A stretch of 19,982 nucleotides of DNA. Origin: Bacteroidales bacterium (GTDB taxonomy: Bacteria > Bacteroidota > Bacteroidia > Bacteroidales > ML635J-15). Shown here in pieces: positions 1-7,245 of the stretch. Within the stretch, counting starts at the first letter, position 1. Every line of letters begins with the position of its first letter. The stretch covers positions 1-19,982 of the forward strand of contig JAQVGK010000007.1 of the NCBI GenBank assembly GCA_028696755.1, written 5' to 3'. Under the pieces are notes generated by a model. That model searched no databases. It saw only the letters and a program-made list of their open reading frames with translations, and was not told the DNA's origin. The translations under genes and the position numbers were made by a program.

Positions 1-114
1 AAAATTGCTTTAAACCTTCTAAAAAAAGAAGATTCGAAGAAGATGAGTCTGGTAACAAAACGTCTTAAAGCTGCATGGGACCAAGATTTCCTAATGAAAA
101 TTCTAACATTTTAA
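1..114 (+). CDS. ISAs1-family transposase, C-terminal fragment
   Basis: An open frame from base 1 ends at TAA 112-114 and encodes the last 37 residues of a transposase. The readable peptide begins KIALNLLKKE and continues with KRLKAAWDQDFLMKIL before the stop. The pattern 'ALNLLKxE...KRLKAxWDxDyLxKxL' is the usual C-terminus of ISAs1-family (DDE) transposases, which carry out cut-and-paste transposition. The catalytic residues lie upstream of the window, so whether the enzyme is intact cannot be judged. The stop codon overlaps the first bases of the terminal inverted repeat, as expected for a compact IS. Confidence 0.8.
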   Translation, partial: KIALNLLKKEDSKKMSLVTKRLKAAWDQDFLMKILTF

Positions 115-837
115 TGCGTTGACCCTGTCTAACCCCCCAAGGAATGTGTAGTTGGGCAAATTAAGGGAGGCTACATAATTATTGTATAAAGTGGTTGATA
201 TTGGACTAACACTTCCAGCATCAATAAATGTTGTGCTATCGCATTCGATTAGTGGGGTAACATAAAGCTGTATATTAGGTCTTTGAGTACTAGCTGTTAA
301 TGATGCTCGATCATTCCATGCAACTGTTGAGTTTGAATAATATCTTGATCTATTATATGATCCTGTTGATGTGTAACTATAATATGGTTGAGTAGTTACA
401 CTAGCCTGATATCCTTTTGTTATAAAAAGCTGTAAATTATCGGTATTATTGTAATTAAAAGGAGTTGACAAAGTAATTTCAATCCAACCCTTGCTAATTG
501 AGTTTGGATATGTGCCAGAATAAACTAGAGTATATCCTCTAAGACTAGTAGTGCCTGTTGCAAGAGTGCTACTACTTGTATGTTTCATGTAAATATTTAT
601 ATTCTCTATTGTAACACCTATAAGACCTGACGCTTTGTAGAAAGATATCTTTTCTATATCCCCTGCATAACCGATTTCACTTTGGAGGTAAATCATTTCG
701 CTTGCAGCATAATTTGCAGCTCTGTTGATTGGCATAAGATATTGACTAGATGTACCTGTACCTATAATAACAGTTTCTTGTGCAAAACACAATACAGACA
801 TCAATAGACCTATTGTCAGCAATATTGCTTTATTCAT
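103..837 (-). CDS. Secreted surface/adhesin-like protein truncated by IS insertion
   Basis: The protein starts with a clear signal peptide (MNKAILLTIGLLMSVLCFAQ). A beta-rich domain follows, with the motifs LMPINR, SEMIYLQSEIG, ISFYKASG, IYMKHT, GTYPNSISKGWIEITL, PFNYNNTDNLQLFI and RPNIQLYV. I recognise this pattern from N-terminal or repeated domains of large Bacteroidota surface proteins exported by the type IX system; the exact role is unknown. I chose ATG at 837. A TTG at 849 would add four residues (MYLD) and is less likely. The frame crosses the IS boundary at 127, and the last six or seven codons plus the TAG stop come from the IS terminal repeat, so the natural C-terminus, probably including a type IX sorting domain, is missing. 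The remnant could still be exported to the periplasm but probably not displayed. It is best read as a disrupted gene. A consensus promoter lies at 917-887. Confidence 0.75.
   Translation of the reverse strand: MNKAILLTIGLLMSVLCFAQETVIIGTGTSSQYLMPINRAANYAASEMIYLQSEIGYAGDIEKISFYKASGLIGVTIENINIYMKHTSSSTLATGTTSLRGYTLVYSGTYPNSISKGWIEITLSTPFNYNNTDNLQLFITKGYQASVTTQPYYSYTSTGSYNRSRYYSNSTVAWNDRASLTASTQRPNIQLYVTPLIECDSTTFIDAGSVSPISTTLYNNYVASLNLPNYTFLGGLDRVNALKC
113..127 (+). repeat. IS right terminal inverted repeat
   Basis: AATGCGTTGACCCTG marks the outer boundary of the insertion sequence. Read outward-in on the other strand it starts CAGGGTCAACGCATT. The boundary at 127 is inferred from the conserved GACCCTG end and from the switch to coding sequence of the interrupted gene. 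Confidence 0.65.
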
Positions 838-886
838 ATCTAAATACAATTAATAATGCTTAATAAACTTTACTTTTTATCGCTTA

Positions 887-917
887 CAAATTTATAAAAA
901 TATTATTATCCTCCAAA
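887..917 (-). promoter_or_regulatory. Bacteroidota-type promoter for the truncated surface-protein gene
   Basis: On the minus strand, TTTG (917-914) is followed after exactly 19 bp by TAAATTTG (894-887). This matches the Bacteroidota -33/-7 pattern TTTG-N19-TAnnTTTG. Transcription would start near 880, leaving a leader of about 40 nt before the ATG at 837. Confidence 0.65.
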
Positions 918-1126
918 TAAAATGTAATAAATTAATTACTAATTAATGATAATTTTTATAAGAGACATGTTAAATAGATTTAAAATACTGATAATCAATT
1001 AGTTATATTGAGTTTAGTTGCTATTTAAGTATAAAAGTACATAAATACCTGATGAATGATCACTATTACTATTCTTTATAATTAATAGGTATAAAATTTA
1101 AAATGATTAAACAAAGTGATATTCTA

Positions 1127-1156
1127 TTGTTTATTATCAGTTTTGTTCTAAATTTG
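1127..1156 (+). promoter_or_regulatory. Bacteroidota-type promoter of the secretion operon
   Basis: TTG (1127-1129) is followed after 19 bp by TAAATTTG (1149-1156), a full match to the TAnnTTTG -7 element. The start site would be near 1163, giving a short leader of about 18 nt before the ATG at 1181. No other convincing promoter is seen before 12512, so this is probably the main promoter for all 13 genes. Confidence 0.65.
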
Positions 1157-1180
1157 CATAAAATATTCTTAAATTAAGTT

Positions 1181-1591
1181 ATGCTCAAATTAAATAGAAA
1201 ACGCGTAAAAGCATTTAGCTTGACTGAGTTGTTAATAGTTTTGGCAATTATTGGAATATTAATACTTCTTGCATTGCCAAAGTTTTTACCTTTGATTTCG
1301 AAAACAAAGAGCACTGAGGCGCAGATTCAGTTAAAACATTTGTACACTTTAGAACAAAATTACTTTTATGTACATTCTACATATACAACCGATTTTACTG
1401 AGCTTGGTTTTGAGCATGCCAAATTGGTTTCGGAAGGGGGTACTGCAAATTATAAAATTGAAATTGTTGCTGCGCAAGGAGCCGCATTTAAGGCTGTTGC
1501 AACTGCTATTGTCGATTTTGATGGTGATGGGGCATTTAATGTATGGGAAATTGACCAGGATATGAATTTAAAGGAAACCGTTAAGGACTAA
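1181..1591 (+). CDS. gspG: Major pseudopilin, GspG/PilA-like
   Basis: This is probably the main subunit of the periplasmic pseudopilus. The 136-residue protein has a short basic leader (MLKLNRKRVKA), then FSLTELL and a hydrophobic helix (about residues 12-33). Cleavage after Ala11 would put Phe at +1 and the conserved Glu at +5 (E16), as in type IV prepilins, but the usual Gly at -1 is Ala. The C-terminal part contains DFDGDGAFNVWE (112-123). That fits a canonical EF-hand loop at positions 1, 3, 5, 6, 8 and 12, suggesting calcium binding, a property also known for GspG proteins although by a different loop. It is the first gene of the operon, directly behind the promoter at 1127-1156, consistent with high expression. 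The stop overlaps the next start (TAATG). A pilin of a thin type IV pilus is an alternative reading. Confidence 0.85.
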   Translation: MLKLNRKRVKAFSLTELLIVLAIIGILILLALPKFLPLISKTKSTEAQIQLKHLYTLEQNYFYVHSTYTTDFTELGFEHAKLVSEGGTANYKIEIVAAQGAAFKAVATAIVDFDGDGAFNVWEIDQDMNLKETVKD

Positions 1592-2133
1592 TGGGAATAT
1601 TTATTTCAGATATAAAGACGGTTTTTGGATTACTACTAATTCTATTTTCATTGATTATTGCATATCAGGATTTTAGAGATAGATCGGTTTCTGTTTTTAG
1701 CTTGATTTGTGTTTTAGCTGTAAGCCTCGGCATTTTGATTATTGAAATACTAGCAGATAATGGGTTTGCTTTTGCAATAGGGTTGATAATAAATATTGTA
1801 CTCCTGCTTATCATGTTTCTTATTGTTAAACTCTACTTCAAGATTCGCAAAAAAGATGAAATTGTTGATGTTGTTATTGGTAAAGGAGATTTGGTTTTTA
1901 TCTTATCACCGGCTATACTGTTCGGTCCGTTCTCATTTATTGTTTTTATTATTCTGTGTTGCATAATATCATTGCTCTCACTTATTTTGATAAAGCTAAT
2001 ACGCCAAAATTATCGAGAAATACCATTTGCAGGAGTTGGGGCAATTATAGTTGCTTTTACAGTAATCATTAATTGGATGTTTTCTGTCAACTTATTTAAG
2101 GACGATTATATTTTATACAAATTGCTTGCATGA
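1591..2133 (+). CDS. Prepilin peptidase, A24 family, peptidase domain only
   Basis: This multispanning inner-membrane protein (180 aa, about six hydrophobic segments) should cleave the leaders of the pseudopilins encoded in the same operon. Both expected catalytic aspartates of the A24 family are visible. D27 lies in AYQDFRDRSVSV, matching the family pattern with D followed two residues later by R; D100 lies in the IGKGD motif, matching GxGD. The length and content match CpaA/TadV-like enzymes, which lack the N-terminal cysteine-containing methyltransferase domain of PilD/GspO. N-methylation of the mature pseudopilins is therefore not expected from this enzyme. It overlaps gspG by one base and gspE by four (ATGA), implying translational coupling. 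The target leaders carry Ala, not Gly, before the cleavage site. Confidence 0.82.
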   Translation: MGIFISDIKTVFGLLLILFSLIIAYQDFRDRSVSVFSLICVLAVSLGILIIEILADNGFAFAIGLIINIVLLLIMFLIVKLYFKIRKKDEIVDVVIGKGDLVFILSPAILFGPFSFIVFIILCCIISLLSLILIKLIRQNYREIPFAGVGAIIVAFTVIINWMFSVNLFKDDYILYKLLA

Positions 2134-3554
2134 ACGAACAGATAAAAATATCTACAGGATTACAGCAATTACTCACAGTTGCTCAGGCTTGGGAATATAG
2201 AGCTATTCCGATTAAGCAGACTAGTTCAGAAATTGAGTTTGTTACTGATGTTTTTCCTGTAAATGACTTTGCAAAGGATGAGCTCGAAATGCTGTTTGGA
2301 AAAACAATTACTTTTTCGGAAATTTCAACAGCAGAGATTGATAATGCACTTAATAGATATTATCGTCAGAAATCAAATAATAATATCAAGCTAAATGTAA
2401 CCAGCGATAATTTTGTTTTCAGCCTTATTGAAGAAGCAAAAGAATATGGCTGTAGCGATATCCATATCGAAACTTATGAGAATACATGCAGAATCAGATA
2501 CAGAATTGATGGGAAATTAATCGAAAAATACATTGTTCCTGAAAATGAGTATCCTGTATTAGTAAACAAGATAAAAATTAAATCAAATATTGATATCGCC
2601 GAAAAACGATTACCCCAGGATGGCAGAATAAAATATTCTGTCGGAAACGATAGTTTTGATATAAGAGTTTCGGTTTTGCCAACGCTGTACGGTGAAAAAA
2701 TTGTATTAAGGCTGCTTAGTAAAGACACTACTAATATTGACATAAATCGATTGGGGTTTAACCAACAGCAGTTAAATGATTATCTAAGTGCGATAAAAAA
2801 GCTTCATGGAATTGTTTTAATTAGCGGTCCAACGGGATCTGGTAAAACAACTACATTATATGCAACCTTAAAAATTCTAAACAAAACAGAATCAAATATT
2901 TTAACAATCGAGGACCCTATCGAATACACTCTTGATGGAATAAATCAAGTTCAGCTAAAAGAAAGTATCGGACTAACATTTGCCAATACCTTGCGCACAT
3001 TTTTGCGACAAGACCCTGATATAATTATGCTTGGAGAGATTCGCGATGGTGAAACAGCTCAAATGGCAATCAGAGCGGCATTAACAGGGCATCTTGTTTT
3101 GTCAACTATTCACACAAACAGTGCTTGGGGCACAATTTCGAGGTTGATAGATATGGGAGTGCCATCCTTTCTCTTATCTAATACCTTATCATTATCCGTT
3201 GCACAACGTTTGGTCAGAGTGCTATGCCCTCATTGTAAAAAGGAGATCGATGTTCGCAACGAAGTCTTGAACTTGCCTGAACTTACAAAACTTTATGGTA
3301 AGATTAGTAAAGATCATATTCCAATCGGTTGCCCCGAATGTTACTATACAGGTTACAAAGGTCGAATGGCTGTTTATGAGGTAATTCCTGTGGATTCGGA
3401 GATTAATGGATTTATCCGATCAAACACGCAAGATATAATGCCGTATTTTAAAAAGAAAAATATAAAAACTTTGGGCGAAAGTGCATTTGCAATGTATAGT
3501 CAAGGACTTACATCTTTCGATGAAATTTATCCAATATTATTGAGTACAAATTAA
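2130..3554 (+). CDS. gspE: GspE/PilB-type secretion ATPase
   Basis: This is the cytoplasmic hexameric ATPase that powers pseudopilus assembly. At 474 aa it has the complete GspE core. Visible motifs are Walker A GPTGSGKT (233-240), the Asp box TIEDPIEY (259-266), the Walker B region DPDIIMLGEIRD (295-306), the His box TGHLVLSTIHTN (319-330) and a zinc-binding tetracysteine, CPHC (366-369) and CPEC (401-404). The tetracysteine is typical of assembly ATPases (GspE/PilB) and absent from the retraction ATPase PilT. The N-terminal domain (1-90) is short and diverged. The gene overlaps its neighbours by 4 bp upstream and 1 bp downstream. No second ATPase is encoded nearby, so a retracting pilus is less likely than a secretion machine or a static pilus. 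Confidence 0.95.
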   Translation: MNEQIKISTGLQQLLTVAQAWEYRAIPIKQTSSEIEFVTDVFPVNDFAKDELEMLFGKTITFSEISTAEIDNALNRYYRQKSNNNIKLNVTSDNFVFSLIEEAKEYGCSDIHIETYENTCRIRYRIDGKLIEKYIVPENEYPVLVNKIKIKSNIDIAEKRLPQDGRIKYSVGNDSFDIRVSVLPTLYGEKIVLRLLSKDTTNIDINRLGFNQQQLNDYLSAIKKLHGIVLISGPTGSGKTTTLYATLKILNKTESNILTIEDPIEYTLDGINQVQLKESIGLTFANTLRTFLRQDPDIIMLGEIRDGETAQMAIRAALTGHLVLSTIHTNSAWGTISRLIDMGVPSFLLSNTLSLSVAQRLVRVLCPHCKKEIDVRNEVLNLPELTKLYGKISKDHIPIGCPECYYTGYKGRMAVYEVIPVDSEINGFIRSNTQDIMPYFKKKNIKTLGESAFAMYSQGLTSFDEIYPILLSTN

Positions 3555-5491
3555 TGAAATTTAAAATGAAAATAAATATCACAATAATCTTCCTACTGCT
3601 CTCGGTAATTGGCTTCGGGCAGTTTATCAGTCGTGATTCCATTGAGATCGAACTAAGAAAACTGGCTGTTAATGAGCCTGCACTCAACTCAAAGGTTAGT
3701 GTATCTGTCGAAGATATTGATTTGGGTAATTTTTTAAGAGCTGTTGCCAACAATTCAAAAGTAAACTTAAATATCGATCCAGAAATCAAGTTTAATGTCA
3801 CCAATAATTTTTCGGATGTAAAAGTTGTAGATCTTTTGGTCTTTGTTTGTAAGCAGTATAATCTTAGAGTAAAGATAACTGGGAATATTATCTCGATTTA
3901 CATGCCCGAATCGGTTATTGAAGAAGTTATTCCACCAAAACAAAAAGAGATTTTGATAAGCTATTCTGATTCAACAGATTTCTTATCTTTTGACTTAAAG
4001 AATGATACTTTGGATCAGGTGGTTAGAATGATTGTGATTAAAACATCAAAGAATATTATTGTAGCACCAGAGATTAAGAACAAAGTAATTTCAGGTTATG
4101 TCCAAAAGGAATCGTTCGATAAAGCACTGTCAATGCTTGCTTTTGCAAACAATCTTGCATTTCGCACGAATGATGAAGGATATATGATAATTGAGCCAAT
4201 TAAGCAAAGTGCAGAGACTGGCATAACTTCTAATTCAAACACAAGCACATCTGGTCGTCGTGACACAAAGAACACCCAAAATCAGGAAAATGCTAAAAAC
4301 TTATCTAGCTTAGTTTTCAAAACATTGGAAAACGGTAGATTTAATGTGTATTGCGAAAAAATAAACCTTGACGATTTAGTAAAATATCTTTGCGACACTC
4401 TGAATATCAATTATTTTATAACAACGCCATTAACTGCAGATGTAAGCTTAAGTCTTACCGATTCGGATTTCGAAACATTTTTGATGCATGTTTTTAGCGG
4501 ACTTAAATTCTCATACATTAAAAAGGATGATATTTATCTTTTTGGTGACACCCAGATTCAGGAGTTAAGGGTTATAAGGAATATTCAGTTGCAATATAGG
4601 TCTGTCGAAAATTTGGAAAAAATTATTCCATCAGAACTTAAAAAAGACTTGGAAATAAAAGAATTTTTAGATTTAAACAGTTTGTTAGTTTCCGGGTCGA
4701 TTGCTAAAGTAAACGCAACTGAACAATTCCTAATGGATATTGACAAACTGGTTCCAGTGGTTTTAATTGAAGTTATGGTTGTGGATATTTCGAAATCTTC
4801 AAACATAAGTACTGGGATTACATTTGGAACAACAACTCAAGAAATACAATCAGGAGGCAATGTTTTTCCTGGGTTGGATTATACTTTTAATGCAGCATCA
4901 ATAAATGCTATACTTGCAAGTTTCGAAGGTTTTGGATCTTTAAATCTAGGTAGGGTAAACAGCAATTTTTATATGAGTTTAAAAGCACTAGAAAGCAATG
5001 GAAATATAAAAATAAGATCAACTCCACAGTTAGCAACCTTAAACGGCAAGGAAGCTAATCTAACAATTGGCAAAACAACCTATTATAAAGAACAGAAACA
5101 AGATTTAGCAATTAACCAGTCAACCACAAGTGTTACTACTGTTAGTTTTAAACCTGTAAAAGCTGATTTAACAATTAAGATTAAGCCTGTTGTATCGGGT
5201 GATGAGCAAATTACACTCGAAATTGAGGTTAAACAATCTGATTTTGGTGCAAGAACAGATCCTGATGCACCGCCAGATCAGGTTTCTCGAGAGTTTAAAT
5301 CAACCATTCGAGTTAAAAATCAGGAAATGATTCTCTTAGGAGGTTTGGAAGAAAGTACCGATTCGCAAACTAGCAGTGGTACCCCATTACTATCAAGAGT
5401 TCCTGTTATTAAATGGTTTTTTTCTTCACGAGAAAAGGAAAACAAAAACACTAAGCTAAATATTTTTATTAAGCCGACAGTAATCAATTAA
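3554..5491 (+). CDS. gspD: Secretin, GspD/PilQ-like outer-membrane channel
   Basis: This protein should form the multimeric outer-membrane pore. The 645-residue sequence has a signal peptide ending about VIGFGQ (residue 23). Several N-domain-like repeats follow: about 45-118 (STN/N0-like), 145-215 and 262-332, with a secretin_N-like segment at 340-400. A Ser/Asn/Thr-rich linker lies at about 220-248. The C-terminal secretin domain spans about 400-645 and includes GNIKIRSTPQLATLNGKEA, the MILLGGL segment and VPVIKWFF (616-623), which matches the conserved secretin pattern (V/I)PxLGxLF. I see no clear extension for pilotin binding; the lipoprotein at 7229 is a possible substitute, by inference only. 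Start and stop overlap the neighbouring genes by one base each. Confidence 0.93.
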   Translation: MKFKMKINITIIFLLLSVIGFGQFISRDSIEIELRKLAVNEPALNSKVSVSVEDIDLGNFLRAVANNSKVNLNIDPEIKFNVTNNFSDVKVVDLLVFVCKQYNLRVKITGNIISIYMPESVIEEVIPPKQKEILISYSDSTDFLSFDLKNDTLDQVVRMIVIKTSKNIIVAPEIKNKVISGYVQKESFDKALSMLAFANNLAFRTNDEGYMIIEPIKQSAETGITSNSNTSTSGRRDTKNTQNQENAKNLSSLVFKTLENGRFNVYCEKINLDDLVKYLCDTLNINYFITTPLTADVSLSLTDSDFETFLMHVFSGLKFSYIKKDDIYLFGDTQIQELRVIRNIQLQYRSVENLEKIIPSELKKDLEIKEFLDLNSLLVSGSIAKVNATEQFLMDIDKLVPVVLIEVMVVDISKSSNISTGITFGTTTQEIQSGGNVFPGLDYTFNAASINAILASFEGFGSLNLGRVNSNFYMSLKALESNGNIKIRSTPQLATLNGKEANLTIGKTTYYKEQKQDLAINQSTTSVTTVSFKPVKADLTIKIKPVVSGDEQITLEIEVKQSDFGARTDPDAPPDQVSREFKSTIRVKNQEMILLGGLEESTDSQTSSGTPLLSRVPVIKWFFSSREKENKNTKLNIFIKPTVIN

Positions 5492-6699
5492 TGAAATTTC
5501 TTAATAAAATACCACTGATAAAAGGTTCTTTGTGTAGAGGAGTTCATATCTCTTTTACATCTAATGAAGATTTTGATTACGCGGTAGCAGACATTAAGAA
5601 GGCAAAAAATGAAATAAATATTATAAAGAGATTTGATGGCACATCAAGCATTAATAATGAACCAGAGTTTTTGTTTACCGACAAATTGCCGGTAATTATA
5701 AGTATTGATGGAAAAGGTGTATTACACAAAAAAGCATCCTTAGCCGACGGCAATGATTCTGACGAAATCATTTCAAATATTTTTCCAAACATACAATCCG
5801 ACAATGTTTATTATCAGGTAGTTGATGCATATGATTCCTCAGTCATCGTTAGTGTTATCAGAAAAGAGAATTGCGATTTTCTGAACAAGCAAATCGAAAA
5901 AGGACTGATTTATGAAATCCTAGTTGGACCATTTTCATTAAAGAATTTAATAAATGTTATCGAGAAGAGTAACGACGAAAAGCTTGTTGCTGGTGGTTAC
6001 GAGCTAAGTTTTAAGTCGGACGAGATAATAAACATTTCGAGAACTTCCGAACTCAAAACAAGCTTTAAAGTAGCCAATGAAATAATAGAAGAGAAATACT
6101 TAATCCCTTATTCAAATGCTATTAATTATTTCATAGATAAGGAGATAAACAAATCGATACTTCAAGATATTAACATAAAGAGTGAATTCCTTGCAGGAAG
6201 AGCATTTAAAAAGCTTGGCATTGTCTCAATTTCTTTCTTTTTCCTATTGTTACTGTTAAACTTCTTGGTATTTGACCACTACAATAAAAAACAAAGTACA
6301 TTGTCAGTATTATGTGTAGAAAATGAGAATCTGTTGCAGGCACTTACTCAACTTGAAACAGATTTACAGCAAAAAAAAGAATTTGTTGAAAAAAGTGGAA
6401 TACTTAGAGGAACTGGATCAGCGATTTTCTTTGATTACATAGCTGGAACGGTACCACCAGAAATAACTTTGACTTCGATGAATATTAATCCATTGTCGGG
6501 CAAATTAAAAAAAGACGAAAAGCCATCATTCGATTTTGGTGTTATTGATATTTCAGGACAAACTAGTTCGGGCGAATCATTAAATGTGTGGATATCTCAA
6601 ATTAAGGAGTTTGATTGGGTAACCGAAATATCTATAACTGAATTTGAGCAAAATGATTTTCAGAGTGAAGGCTATTTTAAATTAAAAATAACTTTTTAG
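5491..6699 (+). CDS. PilM/PilN-like or GspL-like inner-membrane platform protein
   Basis: The 402 residues read as a GspL-type arrangement. There is a cytoplasmic N-terminal region (about 12-235) with alternating beta/alpha character, perhaps a diverged PilM/GspL actin-like fold. One transmembrane helix follows (about 243-262, rich in Phe/Leu), then a coiled-coil stretch (about 266-300), then a periplasmic domain (about 310-402) with PPEITLTSMNI and WISQIKEFDWV, which resembles the PilN ferredoxin-like domain. Such proteins hold the ATPase to the membrane and pair with a PilO/GspM partner, which is the next gene. Sequence similarity is weak and the call rests largely on architecture and position. 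The gene overlaps gspD by one base (TAATG). Confidence 0.7.
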   Translation: MKFLNKIPLIKGSLCRGVHISFTSNEDFDYAVADIKKAKNEINIIKRFDGTSSINNEPEFLFTDKLPVIISIDGKGVLHKKASLADGNDSDEIISNIFPNIQSDNVYYQVVDAYDSSVIVSVIRKENCDFLNKQIEKGLIYEILVGPFSLKNLINVIEKSNDEKLVAGGYELSFKSDEIINISRTSELKTSFKVANEIIEEKYLIPYSNAINYFIDKEINKSILQDINIKSEFLAGRAFKKLGIVSISFFFLLLLLNFLVFDHYNKKQSTLSVLCVENENLLQALTQLETDLQQKKEFVEKSGILRGTGSAIFFDYIAGTVPPEITLTSMNINPLSGKLKKDEKPSFDFGVIDISGQTSSGESLNVWISQIKEFDWVTEISITEFEQNDFQSEGYFKLKITF

Positions 6700-6708
6700 T
6701 CACAGTCA

Positions 6709-7245
6709 ATGCTAAAGAAAATGACAAATACGAAAAAACTTAGACTATTGCTTGCAGTGGTTGTAATTTTTGCATTTGTCAGTTACCAGCTAGCTATTTC
6801 CGACACAATCTCTTCTTATAAAGCCTGTGTTAAGTTGGAGGAGCAATACGATAAAGCTAAAGATGCGCCTCAAAAAATGCAGGTTTTAAAAACGCAACTC
6901 AACAACTTAAATCAGGAAATAAATTGCCCCGAGGACATTAATTTCCAGGAACAATTGCTTAAAAAAATTACCGCATTTAAAGGCAATGGTAATATTGTTT
7001 TAAGAGAATTGCCCGAACCTATTTATTATAAAGAACAAGATCTTCTTGTTGAAACTCAGGTTGTGAAAATTGAAGGTGGTTTTCACGATTTGCTAAAACT
7101 GCTTAACGAAATGGAAACTGATTTTAACTACTCAAAAGTAAGTTCGGCTGGGTTTGAAATCGAGAATGATTACAAAAATAATAGACTTCGATTGAGTTTG
7201 AAGATTTATTTTCAAAACATAAAAATCTATGCAGATGAAAAATAG
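6709..7245 (+). CDS. PilO/GspM-like inner-membrane assembly protein
   Basis: This 178-residue protein has a short cytoplasmic N-terminus, one transmembrane helix (about 12-31), a coiled-coil region (about 40-75, with KLEEQYDKAKD and LKTQLNNLNQE) and a small C-terminal alpha/beta domain containing IEGGFHDLLKLLNEME. The motif GxFHDLLxLLNxL is typical of PilO/GspM proteins, which dimerise with the PilN/GspL-like protein and link the platform to GspC/PilP. The preceding gene has exactly the matching PilN-like layout. ATG at 6721 (residue 5) is a possible alternative start. The gap to the upstream gene is 9 bp, and the stop lies beyond the start of the next gene. Confidence 0.75.
   Translation: MLKKMTNTKKLRLLLAVVVIFAFVSYQLAISDTISSYKACVKLEEQYDKAKDAPQKMQVLKTQLNNLNQEINCPEDINFQEQLLKKITAFKGNGNIVLRELPEPIYYKEQDLLVETQVVKIEGGFHDLLKLLNEMETDFNYSKVSSAGFEIENDYKNNRLRLSLKIYFQNIKIYADEK

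Larger units (their letters stand above)
1..127 (+). mobile_element. Right end of an ISAs1-family insertion sequence
   Basis: The window opens inside an insertion sequence. The last codons of a transposase (1-114) run almost directly into the sequence AATGCGTTGACCCTG (113-127), whose reverse complement begins CAGGGTCAACGCATT. This is the form of terminal inverted repeat I associate with ISAs1-family elements, and the transposase tail has the matching family signature. Beyond 127 the sequence is host DNA coding for a secreted protein on the minus strand. The left end and the second copy of the target duplication are outside the window. The duplicated target would start at 128 (TCTAACCCCC if it is 8-10 bp). 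Confidence 0.8.
838..1180. other. Divergent intergenic region, no gene
   Basis: This very AT-rich gap separates the truncated surface-protein gene (minus) from the secretion operon (plus). It contains one good promoter facing each way, about 210 bp apart. I see no open frame, no RNA gene and no strong hairpin. The distance between the promoters leaves room for regulator binding, but I could not identify an operator. Confidence 0.6.

Noticed and set aside
2474..2743. Minus-strand frame of 89 codons inside gspE
   Set aside because: Fully antisense to a highly conserved ATPase; its sequence is low in complexity and typical of a shadow frame.
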